Shown one piece after another: positions 7,677 through 16,101 of a stretch of 64,000 nucleotides of DNA. Numbering within the stretch: position 1 is the stretch's first letter; every line of letters begins with the position of its first letter. Source of the stretch: SYOC01 sp964441775 (lineage in GTDB: Bacteria > Desulfobacterota > Binatia > Bin18); contig CAYTVL010000009.1 of the NCBI GenBank assembly GCA_964441775.1, positions 93,066 to 157,065 on the forward strand, written 5' to 3'. Position numbers and translations under genes: made by a program. The notes under the pieces were generated by a model. It was not told the origin of the DNA, searched no databases, and saw only the letters and a list, made by a program, of their open reading frames with translations.

Positions 7677-8810
7677 GTGACCCAACGCCTGCATAAATCC
7701 CAGATTCTCAATCGTGCTCGCCGGATTGTCATCAAAATCGGCAGTAGCAACCTCTCAGACGCTGCTGGCGTCAAAAAGGAAAGCATTGCCCACGTGGCGC
7801 AGGCGCTGGCGGCGCTGCATACGTCCGGAAAGGAAGTCGTCTTGGTGACTTCCGGCGCCATCGCTGCCGGGATGAGCCGCCTTGGGCTCCCAGGGCGGCC
7901 CAAGACCATTCCGCTCAAACAAGCGGCGGCAGCGGTTGGGCAGATCGCTCTTATGGCGCTTTATGAACAATCTTTTTCGGCGCACAATGTCCCGGTTGCG
8001 CAAATCCTTTTGACTCATGACGACCTCACCAGTCGCAAGCGTTATCTCAACGCGAAGCACACGATGCGAACGCTCCTGGAAACCAAGGTCATTCCCATCG
8101 TGAACGAGAACGACACGGTCGCGGTCGAAGAGATTCAACTTGGCGACAATGACAATCTCTCTGCGCAAGTCGCCGTCTTGATTGAGGCCGACCTGCTTGT
8201 CATTCTCAGCGATGTGGCCGGACTGTATGACAAAGACCCGCGCGTGCATGCCGACGCCACGCTGCTTTCTCTGGTCGAGAAATTTGACGCAGCGCTGCTG
8301 GCGAGTGGTGGCGAGGCTGGACCGCTGGGTCGCGGCGGCATGACGTCAAAACTGCAAGCGGCTCATAAAGCAGCGCTTTCTGGTATTTCTACGATCATTG
8401 CCGATGGTCGCAAGGCGGAGACCCTGGCTGCAGTTTTCAATAGGCAGATTGACATTGGCACCCTGTTTCTCCCAGTGACGGATCGATTGGCGAGTCGGAA
8501 GCACTGGATCGCTTACACCTTAAAATCTGCGGGTTCATTGGTGGTAGACGCGGGGGCCAGCGCGGCGATTCGCGAACAGGGGCGTAGTCTCCTCCCTCCG
8601 GGCATTCGCACCGTGTACGGCGAATTTGATGAAGGCGAATGCGTGACATGCATCGACGAGGCCGGGAAAGAATTTGCTCGCGGGTTAGTCAGCTACAATT
8701 CTCAGGCGCTTGAGCGTATTAAAGGGGCCCGCACGTCGCAGATCGAACAAATTTTAGGCTATAAGATTAGTGACGAGGTGATCCATCGCGATGATCTCGC
8801 GCTGCTGTAA
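7677..8810 (+). CDS. proB: Glutamate 5-kinase
   Basis: A 377-aa first enzyme of proline synthesis. The amino-acid kinase domain shows RIVIKIGSSNL, LVTSGAIAAGM, NENDTVAV, FGDNDNLSA-type (LGDNDNLSAQ) and GRGGMTSKL motifs; a C-terminal PUA domain begins near residue 275. The start is GTG at 7677, eight bases after the obgE stop, so it is probably in the same transcript. The product gamma-glutamyl phosphate is passed to ProA, encoded next. Confidence 0.96.
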   Translation: MTQRLHKSQILNRARRIVIKIGSSNLSDAAGVKKESIAHVAQALAALHTSGKEVVLVTSGAIAAGMSRLGLPGRPKTIPLKQAAAAVGQIALMALYEQSFSAHNVPVAQILLTHDDLTSRKRYLNAKHTMRTLLETKVIPIVNENDTVAVEEIQLGDNDNLSAQVAVLIEADLLVILSDVAGLYDKDPRVHADATLLSLVEKFDAALLASGGEAGPLGRGGMTSKLQAAHKAALSGISTIIADGRKAETLAAVFNRQIDIGTLFLPVTDRLASRKHWIAYTLKSAGSLVVDAGASAAIREQGRSLLPPGIRTVYGEFDEGECVTCIDEAGKEFARGLVSYNSQALERIKGARTSQIEQILGYKISDEVIHRDDLALL

Positions 8811-8845
8811 TCACACTGTCGCACGCACCCGGGAAGGAGCCGCCA

Positions 8846-10102
8846 ATGGATCTTGAACAGCAGATCGAAGCAATGGGCAAAGCCGCCAAGACTGCGTCTC
8901 GTAAACTCGCCACAGCGCCCACCCCGCTCAAGAATAACGCGCTCACACAAGCGGCCGTGCAACTCCGCAAGCAAAGCGAGGTGCTCCTAGCGGCGAATGC
9001 TCACGATGTCGAACTCGGGAAAAAGAATGGGCTCTCCTCGGCGCTGCTGGATCGTCTGACGCTGACGCCGGCGCGGATCGACGCGATGGCGAAAGGGCTG
9101 GAAATTATCGCTGAGTTGCCGGACCCGGTTGGTGAAACTATTGAGATGTGGCGCAGGCCCAACGGACTGGAAATTGGCCAGGTGCGTGTGCCGCTGGGTG
9201 TGGTCGGTGTTATCTATGAATCGCGCCCGAATGTCACGGCGGATGCCGCTGGTCTCTCCCTAAAAGCAGGGAACGCCACGATTCTCAAAGGCGGCTCCGA
9301 AGCGTTTCGCACCAATGGCGCGATTGTTGATGTTTTAACCACGGCCACGATGGACGTGGGCTTGCCCGAGGCTGCTATCCAGCTCGTGCGCTCGACTGAT
9401 CGACAATCCGTGGCTTTACTATTGCAACAAGATCGTTACGTCGATGTGATTATTCCGCGTGGAGGCGAAGAGCTGATCCGCGCCGTAACCCAACGCTCGG
9501 CGATTCCGGTGATTCAACATTTTTCCGGTATTTGTCACACCTTTGTGGACGCGACTGCGAACCTGGAGAAGGCCACAAACATTTGTTTCAACGCCAAAGT
9601 GCAGCGCCCCTGGGTATGTAACGCCATGGAAAACCTGCTCGTCCATCGTGCAATAGCTCAGCAATTTCTTTCCACGTTCATTCCCACGTTGGAAAAAGCC
9701 GGGGTTGAGGTACGCGGCTGCGAACGCACGAGAACTATCGCGCCCCAGGTCAAAGCCGCAATCGACGAGGACTGGCGCATGGAATACTTGGACCTCGTGC
9801 TGGCCGTCAAAGTGATTGACTCGCTTGATGAGGCGATTGCCTTTATTAACACCAACGGGTCCGGGCTGGCCGATGCAATCGTTAGTGAGGACTACTCCAA
9901 CGTGCGCCGTTTCGTCCAAGAAATCGATTCCGCCACAGTGTACGCCAACGCTTCGACGCGGTTTACCGACGGCTATGAATTTGGCTTTGGCGCTGAGGTC
10001 GGCATTTCCACTAACCGGTTGCATGCGCGTGGCCCGATGGGACTACGCGAATTAACCACGTACAAATATATTATTTACGGCGACGGTCAGGTTCGCGTCT
10101 AA
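8846..10102 (+). CDS. proA: Gamma-glutamyl phosphate reductase
   Basis: A 418-aa NADPH-dependent reductase converting gamma-glutamyl phosphate to glutamate-5-semialdehyde. Recognisable features are VPLGVVGVIYESRPNVTADA, ILKGGSEA, VIIPRGGEEL and the ALDH-superfamily region around GICHTFVDATANLEKA and NAKVQRPWVCNAMENLLVH, with the catalytic Cys in VCNAMENLL. It lies 35 bp after proB with AAGGAG before the ATG. Together they form a complete proBA module. Confidence 0.96.
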   Translation: MDLEQQIEAMGKAAKTASRKLATAPTPLKNNALTQAAVQLRKQSEVLLAANAHDVELGKKNGLSSALLDRLTLTPARIDAMAKGLEIIAELPDPVGETIEMWRRPNGLEIGQVRVPLGVVGVIYESRPNVTADAAGLSLKAGNATILKGGSEAFRTNGAIVDVLTTATMDVGLPEAAIQLVRSTDRQSVALLLQQDRYVDVIIPRGGEELIRAVTQRSAIPVIQHFSGICHTFVDATANLEKATNICFNAKVQRPWVCNAMENLLVHRAIAQQFLSTFIPTLEKAGVEVRGCERTRTIAPQVKAAIDEDWRMEYLDLVLAVKVIDSLDEAIAFINTNGSGLADAIVSEDYSNVRRFVQEIDSATVYANASTRFTDGYEFGFGAEVGISTNRLHARGPMGLRELTTYKYIIYGDGQVRV

Positions 10103-10119
10103 GGTTCGCCAGGTTCACC

Positions 10120-10779
10120 ATGAAAATAGGCATCTTCGGCGGGACGTTTAATCCGATTCATTGCGGACATTTGCGCAGCGCTGAAGATGTCCGCGAGGCG
10201 TTTGCGCTCGATCGTGTCTACTTTGTTCCAGCCGCGCGGCCGCCGCATAAAAGCGGCGACGCAATTACTGCAGCCGAGCATCGCCTGCGCATGGTTGAAC
10301 TGGCGGTGGCCGATAATCCCTTTTTTGCCGCTTCGTCGATCGAACTTGAACGGGCCGGACTATCGTATTCGATCGACACGATTCGGCATTTTCTTTCCAC
10401 GATGCGCCCTGCTTCCCTCGTCTTCATCGTGGGCATTGACGCCTTCCGTGACCTTCGGACCTGGAAAGAGTACGAAACGATTCCCACACTCTGCGATGTC
10501 ATCGTCACTTCGCGTTCGGGAGAAGAAAGTCCGACGCTTCAACAGCTTCTTCCCGTTGCTCTAAAAAACGCCTTCTGGTACGATTTCTCACCACGCATGT
10601 TAAGACATGGTTCAGGACACTTTCTGACGTTTCACGCTATCAATGGCTTAGCGATTGCGTCTTCCACCATTCGCGCAATGATTCAGCAGCAGCGCTCCAT
10701 TCGCTACCTCGTCCCTCCTGGGGTGGAAGCGTATATACAATGTCACCACTTGTATAAGACAGGGGAAATTATACGTTGA
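10120..10779 (+). CDS. nadD: Nicotinate-nucleotide adenylyltransferase
   Basis: A 219-aa enzyme that makes nicotinate adenine dinucleotide in NAD synthesis. The N-terminal MKIGIFGGTFNPIHCGHL contains the GxFxPxHxGH nucleotidyltransferase motif, and the C-terminal ASSTIRAMIQQQRSIRYLVP holds the ISSTxIR-like motif. RPPHKSG and DTIRHF also fit. It lies 17 bp after proA and overlaps rsfS by 4 bp, as in many genomes. Confidence 0.95.
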   Translation: MKIGIFGGTFNPIHCGHLRSAEDVREAFALDRVYFVPAARPPHKSGDAITAAEHRLRMVELAVADNPFFAASSIELERAGLSYSIDTIRHFLSTMRPASLVFIVGIDAFRDLRTWKEYETIPTLCDVIVTSRSGEESPTLQQLLPVALKNAFWYDFSPRMLRHGSGHFLTFHAINGLAIASSTIRAMIQQQRSIRYLVPPGVEAYIQCHHLYKTGEIIR

Positions 10780-11171
10780 AGTCAGACCACAGTTGGGAAC
10801 GGGCGCTCCTGTGCGCCCAAGCCGCGCTGGATAAGAAGGCTTACGATCTGGTGATCCTCGAAGTCGGCGCGTTTACCTCAGTTGCTGAGTATTTCGTCAT
10901 TTGTACCGGGCGTTCCGATGTGCAGGTGCAGAGTATATGCCGCGCCATAGAAGAAGCGTTGGCCAACGCCAAAGTGCGACCCCTGGCGATTGAAGGGTAT
11001 GCGCACGGCCAATGGGTACTCATGGATTTTGGCGACGTGATCGTGCATATCTTTTACGAAACCGCGCGCGATTTTTACAATCTCGAACGACTCTGGAGCC
11101 AGGCTCCGCGCTGCACCCTACCCGAGCCTTATTCGTCTCAGGTGCAGCATCTGCGCATCGCCAACGCCTGA
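10776..11171 (+). CDS. rsfS: Ribosomal silencing factor RsfS
   Basis: A 131-aa member of the RsfS/Iojap family (PF02410). The core runs from KAYDLVILEVGAFTSVAEYFVICTG through VQSICRAIEEAL, IEGYAHGQWVLMDFGDVIVHIF and YNLERLW. It binds bL14 on the 50S subunit and blocks subunit joining in starved cells. The TTG start at 10776 overlaps the end of nadD (translational coupling). A short variable tail follows the domain. Confidence 0.95.
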   Translation: MKSDHSWERALLCAQAALDKKAYDLVILEVGAFTSVAEYFVICTGRSDVQVQSICRAIEEALANAKVRPLAIEGYAHGQWVLMDFGDVIVHIFYETARDFYNLERLWSQAPRCTLPEPYSSQVQHLRIANA

Positions 11172-11264
11172 CGAGCCCAAAGTCTGTGTTTTTCTCCCTT
11201 TCTTTTGCATTGCCTTTCGCTCTATACTAATGAACGGAATAAGAGTGAAAGAGGGGGGATGAAT

Positions 11265-11480
11265 ATGCCGCCTCAAGAGTGGCCGCTTTGCCAGTGCTGC
11301 AAAAAGGGCGTCTTGTTGCCGCTTTCCGATTACGGACCACAGGGGAACGACATTCCTTTCAAATTATGGGTGTGCCATAACCCAACGTGCGGATTCTCGC
11401 TTCGTATCGATAAAGGGCAGGTCAGTATCGGCGGACCGGTGCGCCCAAAGCCTGAAGGATGGGCCTCGCGTCGCCAGTAG
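11265..11480 (+). CDS. Small zinc-ribbon protein
   Basis: A 71-aa protein with two cysteine pairs, LCQCCKKG and CHNPTCGF, spaced by about 30 residues, a zinc-ribbon arrangement similar to topoisomerase-type C4 fingers. It is soluble and without other domains. The ATG at 11265 is chosen because GAGGGG lies at proper distance; an ATG two codons earlier directly abuts that box. Role unknown; nucleic-acid binding is a guess. It ends the plus-strand run before the convergent ATPase gene. Confidence 0.7.
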   Translation: MPPQEWPLCQCCKKGVLLPLSDYGPQGNDIPFKLWVCHNPTCGFSLRIDKGQVSIGGPVRPKPEGWASRRQ

Positions 11481-11511
11481 GGTGCAGCCAAGGGAGTTTT
11501 TTCAGGGACGG

Positions 11512-12672
11512 TTAACCGTGTATCGACAGTGCCGAGCAGAGATACGGATGTAAAGAAGTGAGCCCCTTCAGGTCCACCAGCGCAGTCTGTAACATGGGGA
11601 TTTGTACGAACGGAGTGGCGGCCAGCTTACTGATCATAAAGCGTTTGATGCGTTCGGCTTCACTGCGAGCGCGTTGTTGGTAGGCGATAAAATTTTCCGC
11701 CATCCATTGAATGTGGGTTTTTCCGAGTGAGGAAGCAAACAACGGCTGGAGACGTTTCGTGAGTTGCTTCGCGTTCAGTTCTTTCGTCGGTGCTTGGGGG
11801 AGTGCATGCACACGGTTGAGCACAATTCCTTTTAACATAATCTCCATCTGTTCCAGCTTGACGCAGAAGTCCTCAGCCTCGCGTAACACGTCTTCGTCAG
11901 GACTTGCGACCAAAACGAAAGCCGTTTCTTTACTGGCCAGGAGCGCGCTGACGCGGAGTGAGCGCGCCGCGAAATTTTCGAGCATGCCGTGGAGAGACGA
12001 AAAGAACTCGGCAATTTCTCCCAACGCTGAGATGCCGCTGGCTTCTTCGACCTTGCGTAAAAGCAGGGACGTCGTGCGATTGGCCAACGAGAAGGCCGAC
12101 CAGCCACGCTCCATCGCCGGGCGCATCAACCATTGATTCATGCGGCTATCAAGAAATCGTTGCAGTCGCATAGGCGCATCAAGAAAATCCAGCGCCTGTT
12201 GGACTGGCGGGGTGTCTAAGACAATGAGGTCATACTCGTCTCCCTGAGAAAGAGTGGCCAACGTATCCAATGCCATATATTCATGCGAGCCGGCAAAAGT
12301 TCGCGACAAGCCTTGATAAAACCGATTTGCAAAGATGCGATCACGAATCTCGGCGGTAGGGGCATACTTCTCGATCGCCGCATCCCACGCGCTCTGTTGA
12401 TCCACTAAAAGTGCGGTCAACGAGCCAGAGGGGTTCAGCCCATAGCGCGCGAAAGTTTCCGCAGCGATATGGTTTTCTCCAACCGCGGACAGTTGCAACC
12501 CCAGGCAATCCGCCAGACGTTTGGCAGGATCAATGGTGACGACTGCCGTGCGTCGCCCTTGGAGCGCGCCCCACAATGCTAGGGAAGCGGCAGTCGTGGT
12601 TTTCCCGACGCCGCCGCTGCCGACGCAGACCACGACGCGGTGAGCCGTTATGACAGAAGCAAGGTCGCGCAT
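11512..12672 (-). CDS. ArsA/GET3-like ATPase lacking the signature lysine
   Basis: A 386-aa P-loop ATPase of the ArsA family (PF02374). The N-terminal loop is GSGGVGKTT: the deviant Walker A of the MinD/ArsA class, but with Ser where the intermonomer signature Lys normally sits. Switch regions VVTIDPAKRLAD and LIVLDTPPVQQALDFLD are present. No arsenite-binding cysteine set or C-terminal transmembrane-domain-binding motif is obvious. It starts 5 bp after the stop of the second ArsA-like gene, so the two are likely made together and may form a heterodimer. An arsenic role is not supported: no arsB or arsR is nearby. Confidence 0.85.
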   Translation of the reverse strand: MRDLASVITAHRVVVCVGSGGVGKTTTAASLALWGALQGRRTAVVTIDPAKRLADCLGLQLSAVGENHIAAETFARYGLNPSGSLTALLVDQQSAWDAAIEKYAPTAEIRDRIFANRFYQGLSRTFAGSHEYMALDTLATLSQGDEYDLIVLDTPPVQQALDFLDAPMRLQRFLDSRMNQWLMRPAMERGWSAFSLANRTTSLLLRKVEEASGISALGEIAEFFSSLHGMLENFAARSLRVSALLASKETAFVLVASPDEDVLREAEDFCVKLEQMEIMLKGIVLNRVHALPQAPTKELNAKQLTKRLQPLFASSLGKTHIQWMAENFIAYQQRARSEAERIKRFMISKLAATPFVQIPMLQTALVDLKGLTSLHPYLCSALSIHG

Positions 12673-12677
12673 GCAGT

Positions 12678-13733
12678 TCAGTGGGACGTTCTCGTCCTTT
12701 TCCTTCCTTGTCGTGAGTGACGCACGAAGGCGTTATTCTCCTCAGAACGCAAGATGAGGTTGAGGCGTAGCGCCAGTGTTTCAAGTTGCGCAGCGCCGAA
12801 CGCGCGAGAGAAACATAGGGGCAGCTTCACAAGTGGGAGAGGCAATTGCGCGAGCTGCTGCACATAAAAGTCTTGCGCTTCCGTCCCAGCGGCTTCAGCC
12901 GCCGCACAAGTCACTACCTGTTCCACGACGCCAAGGTCAGACAAAGACGCCTGCGCCGAGGCGGGGTGCAATTGAGCGAGAACGGTTGTGGAAAGCGGCG
13001 CTTCGTGCACGCGATTGACGAAGAGCGCGCCGAGGGGCAACTGCAACGTCTCTGTGAGTTGCTGATACGCCTCCACCGTTTCGCAGACTGGCAGCTCCTC
13101 GGGGGCCGCCACGAGATTGATGGCGACTTTGTCGGCGTCGTGGAGCCAGGCGGTAATGCGCTCCGCCTCGCGGTGAATAATGCCTTCGTGAAAGGTATCC
13201 CTCGCGGCGCACGGCATATTGAGATATTGCAGGCCATGCCCCGTTGCGGGCAGGTCCACGACGATCAGATCCCAACGCGGCCGCTGAGTTTCGGCGTCGT
13301 GTTTGCGTTCTTCGTACCAAATTTTACCAATGGTGAGCAGTTCTTTGAGTCCCGGCGCCGCCGCTACGAAGTATTGGTACGGACGGCTGTTCACGAGCAA
13401 CCGCACCAGACGTTTGACGGGAATGATGAGGGAGAGGTATTCTTCTAACGCTGCCGCGCCGCTCGTAGACAGCACGGAGAGCAGCGGCGTGGCTTCCTGG
13501 GGAGTGCGGTCCGCAGGTGTTGGCTGCGGCAGCGCAAACAAGCGAGCAGCCCGACAGTTGTCGCCAATTTCAACTAAAAGGGTGTTCTTGCCTTGTTGAG
13601 CGGCGGCGAGAGCAAAAGCCGTCGCCACAGTGGTTTTGCCTACCCCACCTTTTCCTACGAAAAAGAGCGTGCGTTTTTGCAGGAGCGGGGCAAGCGGCGC
13701 GACTGACGCGTGCGATACCAGTGGCACGATCAC
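12678..13733 (-). CDS. ArsA/GET3-like ATPase with intact deviant Walker A
   Basis: A 351-aa ATPase with GKGGVGKTTVAT (signature Lys present), a strand ending LLVEIGDN, and the switch-II-like LIVVDLPATGHGLQYL. The GHGL segment is common in ArsA-like proteins of this type. The preferred start is GTG at 13733, which forms a GTGA overlap with the fabH stop; an upstream ATG at 13775 would overlap fabH by 46 bp. A basic tail (RKRTRTSH) ends it. Function unknown; paired ArsA-like ATPases are known in mycobacteria (Rv3679/Rv3680), where envelope roles are reported. Confidence 0.85.
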   Translation of the reverse strand: MIVPLVSHASVAPLAPLLQKRTLFFVGKGGVGKTTVATAFALAAAQQGKNTLLVEIGDNCRAARLFALPQPTPADRTPQEATPLLSVLSTSGAAALEEYLSLIIPVKRLVRLLVNSRPYQYFVAAAPGLKELLTIGKIWYEERKHDAETQRPRWDLIVVDLPATGHGLQYLNMPCAARDTFHEGIIHREAERITAWLHDADKVAINLVAAPEELPVCETVEAYQQLTETLQLPLGALFVNRVHEAPLSTTVLAQLHPASAQASLSDLGVVEQVVTCAAAEAAGTEAQDFYVQQLAQLPLPLVKLPLCFSRAFGAAQLETLALRLNLILRSEENNAFVRHSRQGRKRTRTSH

Positions 13734-14704
13734 CACCGCACGACTGATGCGCCCCAGGTCAGTCCACCTCCACATGCGTTCAACACAATGATGTCGTTCT
13801 CATGAATTTTTCCCTCACGCACCGCTTCGTCGAGCGCGATAGGAATAGAAGCCGCTGAGGTGTTGCCGAAGCGCTGGACATTACAGTGGACCTTATCTAT
13901 GCCCAATCCCATGCGTTCGGCCACTGCTTGAATGATGCGAAAATTAGCTTGATGAGGCACCATGAGATGGACATCGCGCGGGTGGAGCCCGGAGCGTTCA
14001 AGGGCTTTGCACGCCACGTCAGAGAGGGCGCGGACAGCGACCTTGAAAAGTTCCGGACCTTTCATTTTGATGCCCCACCCATCAGGCATCTCTCCGGGCT
14101 CATCAAAGGTGAGCCGATGCCCGGAGCGCACGTAGAGGAGTTCCCACAATGCGCCGCTGGATTCCACCACCGTGTTGAGGAGGCCGCGATCACCAGCTTG
14201 CGTATCCAATACGATAGCACCAGCACCGTCGCCGAACAGCACGCAGGTTGCTCGATCTTTCCAACTGACCATTGAGCTCAACGCATCTGCGCCCACGAGC
14301 AGCATGCGGCTATACTCCCCGCTCTTGGCGTAACTGTGAACGACCGACATGCCATAGACAAAGCCTGCGCACGCTGCCCCGACATCGAAGGCCGGGATAT
14401 TATCCACGCCGAGGCGCGCCTGGAGGAGACAGGCGGTGGAGGGAAAATAGTAGTCTCCAGAGACCGTGGCGACGACGATCGCCTGCAGATCTTGCGCGCG
14501 CATCCCCGCCGCGCTGAGCGCTTGCACGCTTGCCTCATACATCAAGTCGAGCAGGTCTTCTCCCTGCTTCATAGCGCGCCGTTCATGAATGCCAGTGCGC
14601 GTCACAATCCAGTCGTGATTGGTGTCTACCCGTTTCGACAATTCTTCATTCGTCAATCGTGTGGCCGGAACAGCCGAGCCAGTGCCGACAATACGTGCGC
14701 CCAT
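13730..14704 (-). CDS. fabH: Beta-ketoacyl-ACP synthase III
   Basis: A 324-aa KAS III with the full catalytic triad: Cys112 in DVGAACAGFVYG, His251 in PHQANFRI and Asn281 in FGNTSAASIP. It condenses an acyl-CoA starter with malonyl-ACP to begin fatty-acid chains. ATG at 14704 follows GAAAGGGG; a TTG two codons upstream is also possible. It lies downstream of fabF and is coupled by GTGA to an ArsA-like ATPase. No acpP, fabD or fabG is present in this cluster, so it may be an accessory KAS III. Confidence 0.93.
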   Translation of the reverse strand: MGARIVGTGSAVPATRLTNEELSKRVDTNHDWIVTRTGIHERRAMKQGEDLLDLMYEASVQALSAAGMRAQDLQAIVVATVSGDYYFPSTACLLQARLGVDNIPAFDVGAACAGFVYGMSVVHSYAKSGEYSRMLLVGADALSSMVSWKDRATCVLFGDGAGAIVLDTQAGDRGLLNTVVESSGALWELLYVRSGHRLTFDEPGEMPDGWGIKMKGPELFKVAVRALSDVACKALERSGLHPRDVHLMVPHQANFRIIQAVAERMGLGIDKVHCNVQRFGNTSAASIPIALDEAVREGKIHENDIIVLNACGGGLTWGASVVRW

Positions 14705-14762
14705 GCGCAACCCCTTTCTTTCCTGAGGGCGACCCCAGTTTTAACGCAGAGAGATCCGAGAC

Positions 14763-16010
14763 CTACTCGGTCCATCTGCGGAACGCAAGACACGCATTCG
14801 TGCCGCCAAAGCCGAACGAGTTCGACAACGCGACGCGAATTCCCGCTCGGCGAGGGGCATTGGGCACATAGTCCAAATCGCACTCTGGATCTGGGTCTTC
14901 GTAGTTAATCGTAGGCGGCATGCACTGGTGATGCAGAGCGAGGGCTGAAAAGACGCCTTCTACACCACCGGCTGCGCCAAGAAGATGGCCGGTCATGGAT
15001 TTCGTGGAGCTGACCGCTAAGCGAGCCGCGTGTTCGCCGAATACCCGCTTGATAGCCTGCGTTTCCGTGGCGTCATTGTATGGCGTCGAGGTGCCGTGCG
15101 CGTTGATATAGTCAACTTCAAAAGGGTCGATGTTTCCGCTACGTAGCGCCAGCCGCATACAGCGTACGGCGCCTTCTCCTTCTGGCGAGGGCGCCGTCAT
15201 GTGATAGGCGTCTGCATTGGCCCCATAGCCGATCATTTCCGCGTAAATTTTTGCGCCGCGCCGCTTGGCGTGCTCCAGCTCTTCAAGCACTACGATCCCT
15301 GCGCCCTCCGCCATCACAAAACCGTCACGATTCCGATCAAACGGACGGCTGGCTTTCTCAGGCTCGTCGTTTCTTGAAGAGACGGCCTTCAGTGCAATGA
15401 ATCCGCCCAAGCCGAGGGGCGTGAGTGCTGCTTCCGCGCCGCCAGCGATCATCGCGTCTTGCTCTCCCAATCGAATTAGTCGGAATGCCTCGCCAATCGC
15501 ATGCGCCCCCGAAGAGCACGCGCTGGTGGGCGTATAATTAATACCCTTGGCCCCGTAGCGGATGGAAATTTGTCCGGGTGCAAGATTGGCGATCAGCTTC
15601 GGAATGAAGAACGGCGACACCTTCTTCAGGCGCGTTTCGAGGAAGAGTTTATGATACTCCTCAATACTGGAAAGCCCCGCGATGCCAACGCCGACAATCA
15701 CTCCGACCATATCTTCGTTTTCAGCAGTGATGGGCAGGCGGGATTCTTCCATCGCCATGTGCGCAGCCGCGACGGCGTATTGGATAAAGAGATCCATTTT
15801 TTTGATCTCTTTTTTCTCAATAAAAGCTTCAGGACGAAAGTCTTTCACCTCCCCGGCAATCCGAGTGGGAAAATCGGAGGCTTCAAAACGCGTGACTGGA
15901 CCGATGCCAGAACGAGCCTCCATGACCGCTTGCCAATTTTTGTCTACTCCAACGCCCAGGGGGGTAACGAGCCCCACGCCGGTAATGACGACACGGCGCG
16001 TGTTTTCCAT
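14763..16010 (-). CDS. fabF: Beta-ketoacyl-ACP synthase II
   Basis: A 415-aa elongating ketosynthase with Cys165 in TSACSSGAHAIG, His305 in NAHGTSTPYND and His342 in MTGHLLGAAGG. Length and the RRVVITGVGLVTPLG start are standard for FabF. AGGAGG lies just before the ATG. It begins the minus-strand cluster fabF-fabH-ArsA-ArsA. It extends acyl-ACP chains in the cytoplasm. Confidence 0.96.
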   Translation of the reverse strand: MENTRRVVITGVGLVTPLGVGVDKNWQAVMEARSGIGPVTRFEASDFPTRIAGEVKDFRPEAFIEKKEIKKMDLFIQYAVAAAHMAMEESRLPITAENEDMVGVIVGVGIAGLSSIEEYHKLFLETRLKKVSPFFIPKLIANLAPGQISIRYGAKGINYTPTSACSSGAHAIGEAFRLIRLGEQDAMIAGGAEAALTPLGLGGFIALKAVSSRNDEPEKASRPFDRNRDGFVMAEGAGIVVLEELEHAKRRGAKIYAEMIGYGANADAYHMTAPSPEGEGAVRCMRLALRSGNIDPFEVDYINAHGTSTPYNDATETQAIKRVFGEHAARLAVSSTKSMTGHLLGAAGGVEGVFSALALHHQCMPPTINYEDPDPECDLDYVPNAPRRAGIRVALSNSFGFGGTNACLAFRRWTE

Positions 16011-16101
16011 AATCCTCCTGCCTCTATGTCAGGGTGTAATTGGGGAGTGAGAACATCTTAATGGCTGCGTTTCTTGACTGTCAACTACCAAGGACATTTT
16101 G

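Noticed and set aside
9419..10024. Long open frame antisense to proA
   Set aside because: Shadow of a G+C-rich gene; no ribosome site or motif.
11512..13733. Arsenic resistance operon
   Set aside because: The ATPases are ArsA-like by fold only; arsB, arsC, arsR and arsD are absent and metal-binding cysteines are not seen.
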